Source: Haloquadratum sp. J07HQX50 (GTDB lineage Archaea > Halobacteriota > Halobacteria > Halobacteriales > Haloferacaceae). Taken from it: 23,775 nt of DNA. The notes under the pieces were generated by a model. That model saw only the letters and a program-made list of their open reading frames with translations. It was not told the DNA's origin and ran no database searches. The stretch's first letter is position 1. Each line of letters begins with the position of its first letter. Location: the NCBI GenBank assembly GCA_000416005.1, contig KE356562.1, positions 767,609 through 791,383 of the forward strand, written 5' to 3'. Position numbers and translations under genes: made by a program. Shown piece after piece: positions 7,627-14,769 of the stretch.

Positions 7627-7986
7627 ATGTCAGATTCACAATCAATCCCGAGTGGCACCATCGCTGTTAATGACCTTACTGCGTTTCAACAGAATATTCT
7701 CATCATCTTAGCAAAAGAGTCGATGTATGGACTCGCAATCAAGCGTCATCTGGAGAGTTACTATGATAGTGAGGTAAATCACGGTCGACTGTACCCGAAT
7801 CTCGACGATCTCGTTGAGGCAGGATATATAGAAAAGGGTGAACTCGACAAACGAACGAATCAATACACGCTGACTGATCAAGGGTATGAGGCCGTTCTTG
7901 AACGCTTAGAGTGGGTTTTTTCAAACACCATCACCAATGAGGGTCGAGCAGCGCAGATCAAGGCGCTCGTTGACGACGCAATATAA
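7627..7986 (+). CDS. PadR-family winged-helix transcriptional regulator
   Basis: The 119-residue protein has the PadR fold: LTAFQQNILIILAKESMYGLAIKRHLE (helices 1-2), the recognition region VNHGRLYPNLDDLVEAGYIEKG with the conserved L-Y-P-x-L pattern, and the wing NQYTLTDQGYEAV. A short C-terminal helix follows, so it is a small subfamily-2-like dimer. The ATG at 7627 is chosen because the TATA box sits 28-35 nt upstream; an in-frame TTG at 7564 would add 21 unconserved residues. Haloarchaea have many such PadR-like regulators, mostly without known ligands. Its target may be its own 363-nt upstream region. It ends 3 nt before the stop of the convergent DUF7108 gene. Confidence 0.88.
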   Translation: MSDSQSIPSGTIAVNDLTAFQQNILIILAKESMYGLAIKRHLESYYDSEVNHGRLYPNLDDLVEAGYIEKGELDKRTNQYTLTDQGYEAVLERLEWVFSNTITNEGRAAQIKALVDDAI

Positions 7987-7989
7987 TTT

Positions 7990-8592
7990 TCACTCGACTC
8001 CCGATTGCTCCTCGGTCACCGCGTCAAGCAATGCTAAGCTCTCCTCTAATGCCGCAGCTTGCGTCTCTGTCGCCCATACATTCCGCGGATAATATTCGGT
8101 TATAAACTCGTCTCGCTCCGCAGATGTGGCATCTGTGACCTGTTTGAGATAGTGGTTGCTCATGAAGTCAGCGAAAGCGCGTATGTTTTTGACGTGATGG
8201 TTCGCGTAGTTTTCACGAATCCGCTCAACGATTTCAGCATTGAGTTCCTCAACATGCTCCCAGCTTGCATCAGTGTCGACGCCGCCGAGCGAGCGCTCAA
8301 CTGCGTGGCTGGTGTCGTCGATCAACTCAAAATCAAGATCACCATTTTCAATCCATGTGGAGGGGTAGAGCACAAGCGTATCATCTGATGTCCGTATACG
8401 CGAGCGATACTCATGTTCCGCGAGTAACTCGTCGCGCTCACTCTCATATGCGTTTGTCGCGTTTGAGTCAGCAGTCTCTTGTGCACGATGAGTTAACGAG
8501 ACAGCCCTCTCAATCACAGACTCAGGGAGTGGGTCGGTTGTCTCTGCGTCTGTGTCTGCGTCCGTCTCCGTCTGTGTGTTTTCATCTGTCAT
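7990..8592 (-). CDS. rnhA-operon protein (DUF7108-like), function unknown
   Basis: A 200-residue soluble acidic protein encoded directly after rnhA. The first 25 residues are a Thr/Asp/Glu-rich low-complexity stretch. The rest looks helical, with a recognisable core YRSRIRTSDDTLVLYPSTW (about 82-100) and the region ENYANHHVKNIRAFADFMSNHY. Haloarchaeal genomes annotate this protein as 'rnhA operon protein' because of the same conserved neighbourhood. No catalytic motif or membrane segment is visible. It starts 9 nt after the rnhA stop, so the two are co-transcribed. A role connected with RNase HI is suggested only by linkage. Confidence 0.8.
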   Translation of the reverse strand: MTDENTQTETDADTDAETTDPLPESVIERAVSLTHRAQETADSNATNAYESERDELLAEHEYRSRIRTSDDTLVLYPSTWIENGDLDFELIDDTSHAVERSLGGVDTDASWEHVEELNAEIVERIRENYANHHVKNIRAFADFMSNHYLKQVTDATSAERDEFITEYYPRNVWATETQAAALEESLALLDAVTEEQSGVE

Positions 8593-8601
8593 TGAATGAA
8601 C

Positions 8602-9201
8602 TCAACCTGCAGTATCAAGCGCCTTATTTGCGAGTTTATCTGCTCGACTATTCGCCTCCCGAGGGACATGTTCAAGCGTGTACTCATCGAATGACTCCAA
8701 GAGTTGTCTGACTTCGATACGTCGCTCACGAAGTGTCGGCTGGTTTGTCTGATACTCACCACGAACCTGTTTAATAATTAACTCTGAGTCACCACGAATA
8801 TCCACTTTCTCGAAACTGTGTGCTGTTGCGACCTCAAGCCCACGTGTCAGTGCTGCGTACTCGGCGCGATTATTTGTCGTGCTCTTGATTGTGTCTCCCC
8901 CCTCAGTCACGATGCCGTTGCTGTTGACTAGCACCCAGCCAATCGCTGCGGGACCCGGATTTCCGCGACTCGCCCCATCGAAGTAGACATGCACTCGCCC
9001 GCCACTGCTCTCACGAATGAGCGCGAGTAGTGTCGCAGGATTGCGACCTTGCACAACAACACTATCCTCGTATGCAACCACATTTCCGGCTTCGTGTGTC
9101 GCACGCCAGTGCTCATACTCAGTGTTGCCTGGTTGGATATCGATACCCGCATTTTCGAGCCGAGTGCGAGCAGTCGTCGGGTCACAGTCCACGCTTGGCA
9201 T
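8602..9201 (-). CDS. rnhA: Ribonuclease HI
   Basis: The 199-residue enzyme cleaves RNA in RNA-DNA hybrids. The RNase H domain begins near residue 69 with VHVYFDGASRGNPGPAAIGW. The four catalytic acids are visible: Asp75, Glu114 (NRAEYAAL), Asp138 (GDSELIIKQ) and Asp188 (REANSRADKLAN). The 68-residue N-terminal extension matches the haloarchaeal type described for the Halobacterium enzyme. The ATG at 9199-9201 gives this length. The gene is divergent from tfb and heads the pair with the DUF7108 gene. The domain lacks the basic protrusion typical of bacterial RNase HI, as is usual for archaeal forms. Confidence 0.93.
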   Translation of the reverse strand: MPSVDCDPTTARTRLENAGIDIQPGNTEYEHWRATHEAGNVVAYEDSVVVQGRNPATLLALIRESSGGRVHVYFDGASRGNPGPAAIGWVLVNSNGIVTEGGDTIKSTTNNRAEYAALTRGLEVATAHSFEKVDIRGDSELIIKQVRGEYQTNQPTLRERRIEVRQLLESFDEYTLEHVPREANSRADKLANKALDTAG

Positions 9202-9314
9202 ATACAGTGTAACTTCGAGCGAAGAAAGAAATGTTCGGTTATCCTCGTTTGAACGTGATACCTAATCGGGGGTGCAGTTTGGATATATGACCCTTTAGGA
9301 AGATAGATTGCCGA

Positions 9315-9327
9315 GTGTTTAAGTGGC
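9315..9327 (+). promoter_or_regulatory. Promoter of the tfb gene
   Basis: GTGTTTAAGTGGC contains the haloarchaeal TATA form TTTAAG, 26-38 nt before the ATG at 9353. It overlaps the in-frame GTG at 9323, which argues against that GTG as start codon. Confidence 0.5.
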
Positions 9328-9352
9328 TCGGGCTAACGAACATAAAAATGCG

Positions 9353-10327
9353 ATGACAGGCCCCACCCGCCAGCGGGAACAGAACACTGAACGGACACGA
9401 TGGCAGGGCGAAAGCGAGGCCGAGTCGGAGGATACGATCGATCCTGAAGAGATCGATCAAGAAGATCTCGTACGCACTGGTGACGGCGAAATTATCCATG
9501 AACCAACTGGAATTGTTGTTGAAGAGGAACAGATAGATCGCGGCCCCGAGTGGCGAGCATTCAATCATACGGAACGTCAGTCAAAGTCACGCGTCGGTGC
9601 TCCAACGACGAAAACGATGCATGATAAGGGGCTCACAACGACGATTGACTGGAAAGACAAAGACGCCTATGGGCGGTCGCTCTCCTCAGAGAAGCGCTCT
9701 CAGATGCACCGTCTCCGAAAATGGCAAGAGCGCATCCGAACCAAAGATGCTGGCGAGCGAAATCTCCAGTTCGCGCTCTCAGAGGTTGACCGCATGGCAT
9801 CGGCACTGGGCGTCCCGCGGGCTGTCCGCGAGGTTGCGTCCGTTATTTATCGGCGTGCACTCAATGAGGACCTGATACGAGGACGCTCAATCGAGGGTGT
9901 CTCAACGGCGGCGTTGTATACGGCGTGTCGGAAGGAGGGCATCCCGCGGTCACTCGAAGAAATCGCAGAGGTGTCACGCGTCGAGCGCAAGGAGATTGGG
10001 CGTACGTATCGATATATCTCTCAAGAGCTCGCACTTGAGATGAGACCGGTCGATCCAAAGAAATATGTCCCCCGATTCAGCTCAGAACTTGACCTGTCTC
10101 GGGAGGTACAGACAAAGGCTGATGAGATTATTGAAGAGACGGCCGAACAAGGCTTGCTCTCCGGAAAGTCGCCGACAGGATACGCAGCAGCTGCGATTTA
10201 TGCAGCCTCGCTGTTGTGTAATGAAAAGAAAACCCAGCGAGAGGTTGCCGACGTTGCACAGGTAACGGAAGTAACAATTCGAAATCGATATCAGGAGCAA
10301 ATCGAAGCGATGGGCATTCCACGATAG
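9353..10327 (+). CDS. tfb: Transcription initiation factor IIB (TFB) paralogue lacking zinc-ribbon cysteines
   Basis: A 324-residue TFIIB-family protein that would bind TBP-promoter complexes and recruit RNA polymerase. The B-reader/linker ([36 protein letters not shown]) and both cyclin-like repeats (about 130-225 and 240-320) are nearly identical to canonical haloarchaeal TFBs. The recognition-helix segment near the C-terminus ([13 protein letters not shown]) is intact. The N-terminal zinc ribbon is not: the ligand positions 30, 33, 49 and 52 are Asp, Glu, His and Thr with the normal spacing, and the whole protein has only two cysteines (192, 289). No frameshift explains this. Start ATG 9353 is preferred over GTG 9323, which lies in the TATA element. 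Haloarchaea carry several TFBs with different promoter sets; this may be a specialised one. Confidence 0.93.
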   Translation: MTGPTRQREQNTERTRWQGESEAESEDTIDPEEIDQEDLVRTGDGEIIHEPTGIVVEEEQIDRGPEWRAFNHTERQSKSRVGAPTTKTMHDKGLTTTIDWKDKDAYGRSLSSEKRSQMHRLRKWQERIRTKDAGERNLQFALSEVDRMASALGVPRAVREVASVIYRRALNEDLIRGRSIEGVSTAALYTACRKEGIPRSLEEIAEVSRVERKEIGRTYRYISQELALEMRPVDPKKYVPRFSSELDLSREVQTKADEIIEETAEQGLLSGKSPTGYAAAAIYAASLLCNEKKTQREVADVAQVTEVTIRNRYQEQIEAMGIPR

Positions 10328-10370
10328 CTGACCGAATCTTCATATTGCGTGTCGTTCTTAAATTTTTTAT

Positions 10371-10985
10371 ATGCACTTGGACGAATATGTCAATATTGCA
10401 CGCAACGAGCGGGCAGAGCGTCGGCGACTCGCCCAAGAGAAATCGTATGATGTCATCGAACATGTTGAGACATTTCAAAATCGAATAATCAGCCGATCAA
10501 CGAAATTGAGGTCCATCGGACTGAGTACCTTGGAAATACGTTTGGGGTCATATTGATCCCGGGCAAGTTGGAGTACGAACTCGTTGACATGAAAGCATGG
10601 TAGCGTATGGAACCCTGATCCACAGGCTGGCGTTCACATGGCAATCGATGCAGAGAGCCGAGAGGGACGCAGTGGATATATTGAGGAGACAGCAGGTGCC
10701 TACCACGCTGTGCGGCTGGGGGTGTTAGAACACTTAGATGTAACAGGTCAACAAGCCAAGGCACTCGTTTTAGGTCACGTCTCAGAGGCCTACTGGGGAC
10801 CAGTCGGTGTATGCCAGATTCGTGAATCGATTCGCAACTGTTTCGATAGCAAGCCGGCTACACCTCCGACGTTTTCGGCCGCTATTCGAGGAGTGTGCAC
10901 TCACCTGCCTGTCGGGTTCAGTCACCTACGCCGAGCATCAACGATGGCGGCGGGCCGGCAGGCAAGGCTCTCAAATTTTGACTGA
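10371..10985 (+). pseudogene. Remnant of an nre-type (NreA, DUF650/651) DNA-repair gene
   Basis: Three pieces of one protein are visible. 10371 onward gives a normal N-terminus (MHLDEYVNIARNERAERRR, SYDVIEHVETFQNR). From about 10493, in another frame, comes INEIEVHRTEYLGNTFGVIL and PGKLEYELVDMKAW, ending at a stop at 10601-10603. From about 10602, back in the first frame, SVWNPDPQAGVHMAIDAE continues to the true C-terminus (SGYIEETAGAYHAVRLGVLEHL, STMAAGRQARLSNFD) at 10985. Intact Nre proteins are roughly 400 residues; here around 200 central residues are missing at the first joint, and two frame changes occur. The tail QARLSNF resembles the PCNA-binding PIP box of this family. Start region and promoter-like T-tract are preserved, so decay looks recent. 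Neither fragment alone is likely functional. Confidence 0.82.
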
Positions 10986-11102
10986 GTATTGGACAGTCAT
11001 CATGAATGAGTGGTGCAGCACCATTTGAGGATATCGGAAGGGTGGGTCTGTCGTTTCACTCCAATTAGCATAGTTGTATCAGAGTCAGTCAGCCGTCAGG
11101 TA

Positions 11103-11110
11103 TATTAAAT
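11103..11110 (+). promoter_or_regulatory. TATA box of the BASS/ACR3-like transporter gene
   Basis: TATTAAAT lies 31-38 nt before the ATG at 11141, so transcription should start near 11130-11136. A 14-bp palindrome sits just downstream of it. Confidence 0.45.
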
Positions 11111-11115
11111 TTCGA

Positions 11116-11129
11116 GTATTGTACAATAC
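11116..11129. promoter_or_regulatory. Perfect 14-bp palindrome, candidate operator of the transporter gene
   Basis: GTATTGTACAATAC is fully self-complementary. It lies between the TATA box and the start codon, 12-25 nt before the ATG, where a bound repressor would block initiation. No regulator gene is adjacent, so the binding protein is unknown. Confidence 0.45.
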
Positions 11130-11140
11130 ATAAACAAACA

Positions 11141-12145
11141 ATGATTCGGGAGGGACTCAAAGCGGTCAAGCAAAATCTCATTTATGTCGTCGTCGGATCG
11201 CTGCTCGCCGGGTTAGCGTTCGGACAAGTCGCAGCCAGTGGAGTTCGCAATATCTTACAGGCTGCAATTCTGCCTGTGCTGTTTGTGATGATCTATCCAA
11301 TGATGATCAATATTGACCTTCGGGAGGTTGTGAATGTGCGCCAGCACGCAACAGTGGTTATTCTCACATTGATATTGAATTTCGTAGCGGCGCCACTGGT
11401 CGCCATTGGGCTCGCAGAGATATTTTTTGCTGGCTCTGCTGCTTTTGCGATAGGGTTGTACTTTATTGCACTTATTCCAACATCGGGGATGACTGCTGCC
11501 TGGACAGGTCTGGCTGGTGGTGATCTTGAATCCGCACTGGTCGCAATGTCGATCAATCTTCTTGCAGCTATCGCTATCCTTCCACTGTACCTATCGGTCC
11601 TTGTGGGCAGTGGTGTCGGCTTCAACCCTACGGCGCTCTATCGTCAACTCGCAGTCATTGTTTTGATTCCCATGCTTGCTGGTGTTCTCACACGAACCGG
11701 ACTGTTGCACCGATACAGCGAACCAGAGTTCAAACGCCTGAAACCGCTGTTTGGCGGGGTGAGTTCGATAGGGGTGATGATGATTGTATTTATCGCTATG
11801 TCTATGCGCTCGCGCGCCATCCTCGCTGACCCATTAGCCTCAATGAGTGCAATTGTGCCGCTTATTGCATTCTACGTGGCTATTTTAGGACTTGCCAGCG
11901 GAGTCGGCCGAGTGTTTCTTGATACTGAGCGAAGCGTCTCATTGGTTTATGCGACAAGTATGCGAAATCTCTCAATCGCTATCGCGATTGTGGCTGCACC
12001 AGGCTTTCCACCTGCGGAAGCAATCCTCCCGATCGCACTGGCATATATTATTCAGCCACCACTTGGAGCAGTATATATGCACTACCGTCGAGATGTTGTC
12101 GAAAAAGGACTCAATCTACGAGAGGTTGTCGTAGACTTTGTGTGA
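11141..12145 (+). CDS. Bile acid:sodium symporter (BASS) superfamily transporter, ACR3-like
   Basis: A 334-residue polytopic membrane protein with about ten hydrophobic segments starting near residue 14. Segments such as ILQAAILPVLFVMIYPMMINID (38-59) and ALIPTSGMTAAWTGLAGGD (near 109-127) match the arsenite-permease-like branch of the BASS superfamily. The second repeat shows YATSMRNLSIAIAI, equivalent to the conserved crossing region. The conserved Cys of classic ACR3 arsenite exporters in the ATSGMTA-like segment is not present, so arsenite export is uncertain; an organic anion or other oxyanion is also possible. The gene has its own promoter with an operator-like palindrome and follows the nre remnant by 155 nt. 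No arsR, arsC or arsenite methylase gene is near. Confidence 0.8.
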   Translation: MIREGLKAVKQNLIYVVVGSLLAGLAFGQVAASGVRNILQAAILPVLFVMIYPMMINIDLREVVNVRQHATVVILTLILNFVAAPLVAIGLAEIFFAGSAAFAIGLYFIALIPTSGMTAAWTGLAGGDLESALVAMSINLLAAIAILPLYLSVLVGSGVGFNPTALYRQLAVIVLIPMLAGVLTRTGLLHRYSEPEFKRLKPLFGGVSSIGVMMIVFIAMSMRSRAILADPLASMSAIVPLIAFYVAILGLASGVGRVFLDTERSVSLVYATSMRNLSIAIAIVAAPGFPPAEAILPIALAYIIQPPLGAVYMHYRRDVVEKGLNLREVVVDFV

Positions 12146-12189
12146 AACAGAGCTCGGGGTGATGTCCAAGAGACAGCTGTTATGATACT

Positions 12190-12238
12190 CTCCCACAGCT
12201 AAGATGGGTGGGCGATACTGATTCTGTCGCTCCCACAG
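12190..12238. repeat. Direct repeat ctcccacag (two copies, 40 nt apart) with alternative hairpins
   Basis: Copies occupy 12190-12198 and 12230-12238. Between them, gtggg at 12208-12212 is complementary to the cccac of both copies (12192-12196, 12232-12236). Only one pairing can form at a time. Confidence 0.4.
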
Positions 12239-12280
12239 AGATAACTCTCTCCTCTCAAGTGCTGGGGGGGTGCGCCTCCA

Positions 12281-12297
12281 GATAAGAAACTTTTGAT
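12281..12297 (-). promoter_or_regulatory. Orphan haloarchaeal promoter-like element
   Basis: On the minus strand the sequence reads ATCAAAAGTTTCTTATC, close to the element before the phosphohydrolase gene at 17019-17032 (CAAAAGTTCTTATG). Transcription would begin around 12255 and run through the hairpin repeats toward the 3' end of the transporter gene. No ORF follows. Confidence 0.3.
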
Positions 12298-12444
12298 CGG
12301 GGGAGTGTCACATCCGTGACGTCGTTCCATATGAAGCGCACGAGCCGTGTCATCGACCCGATCACGTGATTGCCGGTCTGCCTCTCGAGGAATGTCTAGA
12401 AGGCGTGTCCCTGATATTCACATACTGCATAAGCGCAATGAGGG

Positions 12445-12885
12445 TTAGAGCATTTCGAAGGCTGTTTCGACACGCTCGCCAGTCTCTTCGATGATAGCCT
12501 CCATTTCCTGTTCATCGATAGCGAGGTCAACTAAGCGTGCAATACGCATGATACTCAGATGATACACTACCTGCTCGTTTGGACCGTCTTCCCAGATGAC
12601 GACGTTGCATGGCACCAATCCTCCCAGTTGCCCTTCGGTTGCGGAGAGTGCCCGGTCGGCAATTTCTGGATTGCACGCACCCAGGACGTAGTATGGGTCG
12701 CGACCGGCATCGACCTTCGAATTAAGCAGGCTCGAAACCGAGAATTCGACCGGGATGCCAAAGCCAGCCTCGGTAAATACGTCTCGCACGTGCTCGATTG
12801 CTGATTCGTGATCCATAGCGAGAGTGGCTCGTTGTTCACCAATATCGCCCTTCGTGATCGCTGCTGGGTCGACAGGGAGATGCAT
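12445..12885 (-). CDS. DUF302 family protein
   Basis: A 146-residue small soluble protein of the DUF302 family, whose biochemical function is not established. Typical features are the region AIEHVRDVFTEAGFGIPVEFSV, then DPYYVLGACNPEIADRAL and the following LGGLVPCNVVIWED with its conserved Cys. The C-terminal 30 residues are acidic and helical. I chose the ATG at 12883-12885 (MHLPVDPAAI), because a TATA-like element lies 18-32 nt before it; an in-frame TTG at 12897 would sit too near that element. It is 57 nt downstream of the DUF5789 gene and may be transcribed from its own promoter. Confidence 0.88.
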   Translation of the reverse strand: MHLPVDPAAITKGDIGEQRATLAMDHESAIEHVRDVFTEAGFGIPVEFSVSSLLNSKVDAGRDPYYVLGACNPEIADRALSATEGQLGGLVPCNVVIWEDGPNEQVVYHLSIMRIARLVDLAIDEQEMEAIIEETGERVETAFEML

Positions 12886-12902
12886 ATTGTATGGCAAGCA
12901 GC

Positions 12903-12917
12903 GGAATATGAAATTTC
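12903..12917 (-). promoter_or_regulatory. TATA-like element of the DUF302 gene
   Basis: Minus-strand GAAATTTCATATTCC is centred about 25 nt before the ATG at 12885 and decides in favour of that start over the upstream TTG. Confidence 0.4.
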
Positions 12918-12942
12918 TGTCCGTATCAGCCGCGGGTGCTGT

Positions 12943-13242
12943 TCACAGTGAAGACGAGTCTGCGGTATCTATTGCCACAGGACCGTGGCCAATGACTGTG
13001 CGAACCTCGCTCATGAATGTTTGTCGGGAGTCGAAATACGTCGTCTGCGTTTCGCGAAGTGCCGTCGCCAGTTTCTGCGGGCCATCGGGCGTGCGGATGG
13101 TGGTCTCACCCTCCTTTTCGATCATTCGTTGACGTTCATGCGGCCAGGTAAGCCGGCTTGCGACGCGAGCTAACGGCTGTCCCTCAACCGCCACATGCTC
13201 ACCAAGATTGACCGATGGTGTGTCTTCTGTGGTATCACTCAT
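12943..13242 (-). CDS. DUF5789 family protein, small conserved haloarchaeal protein
   Basis: A 99-residue soluble protein. The family core is clear: NLGEHVAVEGQPLARVASRL, TWPHERQRMIEKEGETTIRT and PDGPQKLATAL, followed by TTYFDSRQTF and VIGHGPVA. It is found across Halobacteria without known function. The compact size and alternating hydrophobic pattern suggest a single alpha/beta domain. The ATG at 13240-13242 is supported by a TATA-like element 21-37 nt upstream. Divergent from the membrane-protein gene at 13349, with a 106-nt spacer holding both promoters. Confidence 0.85.
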   Translation of the reverse strand: MSDTTEDTPSVNLGEHVAVEGQPLARVASRLTWPHERQRMIEKEGETTIRTPDGPQKLATALRETQTTYFDSRQTFMSEVRTVIGHGPVAIDTADSSSL

Positions 13243-13262
13243 ACACGCTCAGGCGAGATACA

Positions 13263-13279
13263 GCAAAATAATACCTTTG
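13263..13279 (-). promoter_or_regulatory. Promoter of the DUF5789 gene
   Basis: Minus-strand CAAAGGTATTATTTTGC has a TATA-like core (TATTATTTT) 21-37 nt before the ATG at 13242, at the usual distance. Confidence 0.45.
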
Positions 13280-13348
13280 GGTTATCCAGTGAGTTGTCCG
13301 ACTTGCGTCACACGAATTGTTTTGTGCTACGAAATTCAATGCCCAGTT

Positions 13349-14293
13349 ATGCCCAGTCTCACGGAGGCGTATACGACGGACCGCGTTGGGCCGAGCCTCG
13401 GGCAGTTGTTGGTCGGTCTAATCCTCTTTCTACTGGGAGCGCTACTGATTATCAGCGGTATTATAATTGCGACGACAGAAGTCATATACGGGACGGATAT
13501 CGCCGCACTGACCGCGAAACGCCAGTTTGGAGGAGTGCTTGCAGGAAGTGGAATTCCGGCCGTCCTGCTCGGGGTTTTCACTGTGCTTCCCTCTGCGCGG
13601 ATGACAAAAATTGCTGCCGTGGTCGGTGCTGTGATTGCGATGGTGGGCGTGGGACTGTTTCGATATGCATACCCATGTCGATGGTCGGGGTCGATGTGCG
13701 GGGCAGGCCTAGCCGACCTGACGCTTCTCACGGTTGGTATCTACTTTCTCGGTGCATTGACCGCGTTCTGGGCGCTGTTTGCTGGAATCGCAAATGTCAA
13801 ACTCCGAAATAACCCTGGCGGGACTGCAACGATCAATGTTCAAACAAAGGGTGAGACGAAGTATATCGAGCGAGAGAGCACCTCGGGGCTGAGTGGAATC
13901 GGACTCTTTGGGAAGCCATCGACTGCTGACCCGCTTGAAGCTGCGAGTTCTGACGGGGGAGAGCACACTGAAGTGCTTCACACGCCGTCTGAGGAATCCA
14001 GACAAGGACAGACGGGACAGGCGCACCCGCAGAGAAAGAGTCCTGATAAAGTCGAAACACGGCCAACGCGCGGAGAGACGTCACAGACAACAGGCGAAAA
14101 TCCTGAATGGAATTCCACGAGAATCAATCCATCAATGGGTGACGAGTACTGCGGGACCTGTGACAGGTTTGAGTACCGGCAGACTGAAACAGGTATCCAG
14201 CCATACTGTGCAGCCCATGATGAATATATGGACGATATGGACCCCTGCGAGCAGTGGGAACCACGGCAGGGGTCAGGACCGTCGTTTCGCTAG
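13349..14293 (+). CDS. Haloarchaeal membrane protein with Cys-rich C-terminal domain (DUF7139-like)
   Basis: A 314-residue protein. The N-terminal half has four hydrophobic segments (about 20-42, 55-75, 85-103 and 122-145). A disordered Gly/Ser/Thr/Glu-rich linker (about 175-260) follows. The C-terminus has a short domain with EYCGTCDRFEYRQTETGIQP, YCAAHDEYMDDMDPCEQWEP, in which four Cys and one His could hold a metal. I believe this arrangement corresponds to a haloarchaea-specific family annotated with DUF7139, function unknown. The ATG at 13349 begins the conserved MPSLTEAYTTDRVGP; the open frame further upstream is not similar to anything. A TATA-like sequence (13313-13326) precedes it. 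Its stop codon overlaps that of the convergent Mut7-C gene. Confidence 0.78.
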   Translation: MPSLTEAYTTDRVGPSLGQLLVGLILFLLGALLIISGIIIATTEVIYGTDIAALTAKRQFGGVLAGSGIPAVLLGVFTVLPSARMTKIAAVVGAVIAMVGVGLFRYAYPCRWSGSMCGAGLADLTLLTVGIYFLGALTAFWALFAGIANVKLRNNPGGTATINVQTKGETKYIERESTSGLSGIGLFGKPSTADPLEAASSDGGEHTEVLHTPSEESRQGQTGQAHPQRKSPDKVETRPTRGETSQTTGENPEWNSTRINPSMGDEYCGTCDRFEYRQTETGIQPYCAAHDEYMDDMDPCEQWEPRQGSGPSFR

Positions 14294-14769
14294 TCGATAT
14301 GATGGAGTGTCTGTTTTACCTGCTCCCAATGGCTTCCTTTCCAGAAATACTGCTCACACCGATTGCAAGACCAACAGCGGTCGATCGAGTCAGCGACGTA
14401 CGCTGGTGCGTTGCCCACAGCGGCTCGCTCTAAGCTGCCATTACAGACACCACAATAAGTCGGTGATGACTCAATTTTAAAGCATACCCCAGCCTCTTGT
14501 AACGTAGACAACCGGGCAGACGTTTCCGTCGTTGTAAGCGTGATTGTGTTGGAGCACTGCTGTGCAAGTTGATAATCACGGGTGACGAGTCGGCGGCCGG
14601 TCGCTTCTACCGCGCTCACAATCTCGCTATCGGGCGGGTCTGTGCTCAATGCGCCGGGGAGGTCTTCGATTGAGTCGTCGTTGACGTATACCGTATCGTA
14701 GCCACACATCCGTAGATAGCTCCGGATATCTCCAGCCATCGCATCAAGTAATAGTTGAGTTCGACTCAA
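14290..14769 (-). CDS. Mut7-C RNase domain protein (PIN-like nuclease with zinc ribbon)
   Basis: The 159-residue protein is a Mut7-C (DUF82) nuclease: a PIN-like fold fused to a zinc ribbon. The N-terminal catalytic part has LLLDAMAGDIRSYLRMCGYDT with Asp9, and LVTRDYQL with Asp65. The ribbon has Cys106, Cys109, Cys135 and Cys138, then YFWKGSHW, a hallmark end. The start is TTG at 14767-14769, which overlaps the PolX stop by 4 nt (TTGA). The first ATG, at residue 11, would remove Asp9, so the TTG is well supported. It is the last gene of the DUF5788-PolX-Mut7-C operon. Target RNA unknown; members are proposed RNases. Confidence 0.86.
   Translation of the reverse strand: MSRTQLLLDAMAGDIRSYLRMCGYDTVYVNDDSIEDLPGALSTDPPDSEIVSAVEATGRRLVTRDYQLAQQCSNTITLTTTETSARLSTLQEAGVCFKIESSPTYCGVCNGSLERAAVGNAPAYVADSIDRCWSCNRCEQYFWKGSHWEQVKQTLHHID

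Larger units (their letters stand above)
12146..12444. other. Non-coding stretch with repeats and an orphan promoter
   Basis: This 299-nt stretch between the converging transporter and DUF302 genes has no ORF longer than a dozen codons with a credible start. It contains two direct copies of ctcccacag, an intervening gtggg that can pair with either, a run of seven G (12264-12270), and a minus-strand promoter-like element at 12281-12297. It may hold a small RNA, or be the decayed end of a mobile element; I cannot decide from sequence alone. Confidence 0.4.

Noticed and set aside
12146..12444. Decayed IS200/IS605-type element end.
   Set aside because: The hairpin and repeats are suggestive, but there is no transposase fragment or defined terminus, so I list it only as a non-coding stretch.
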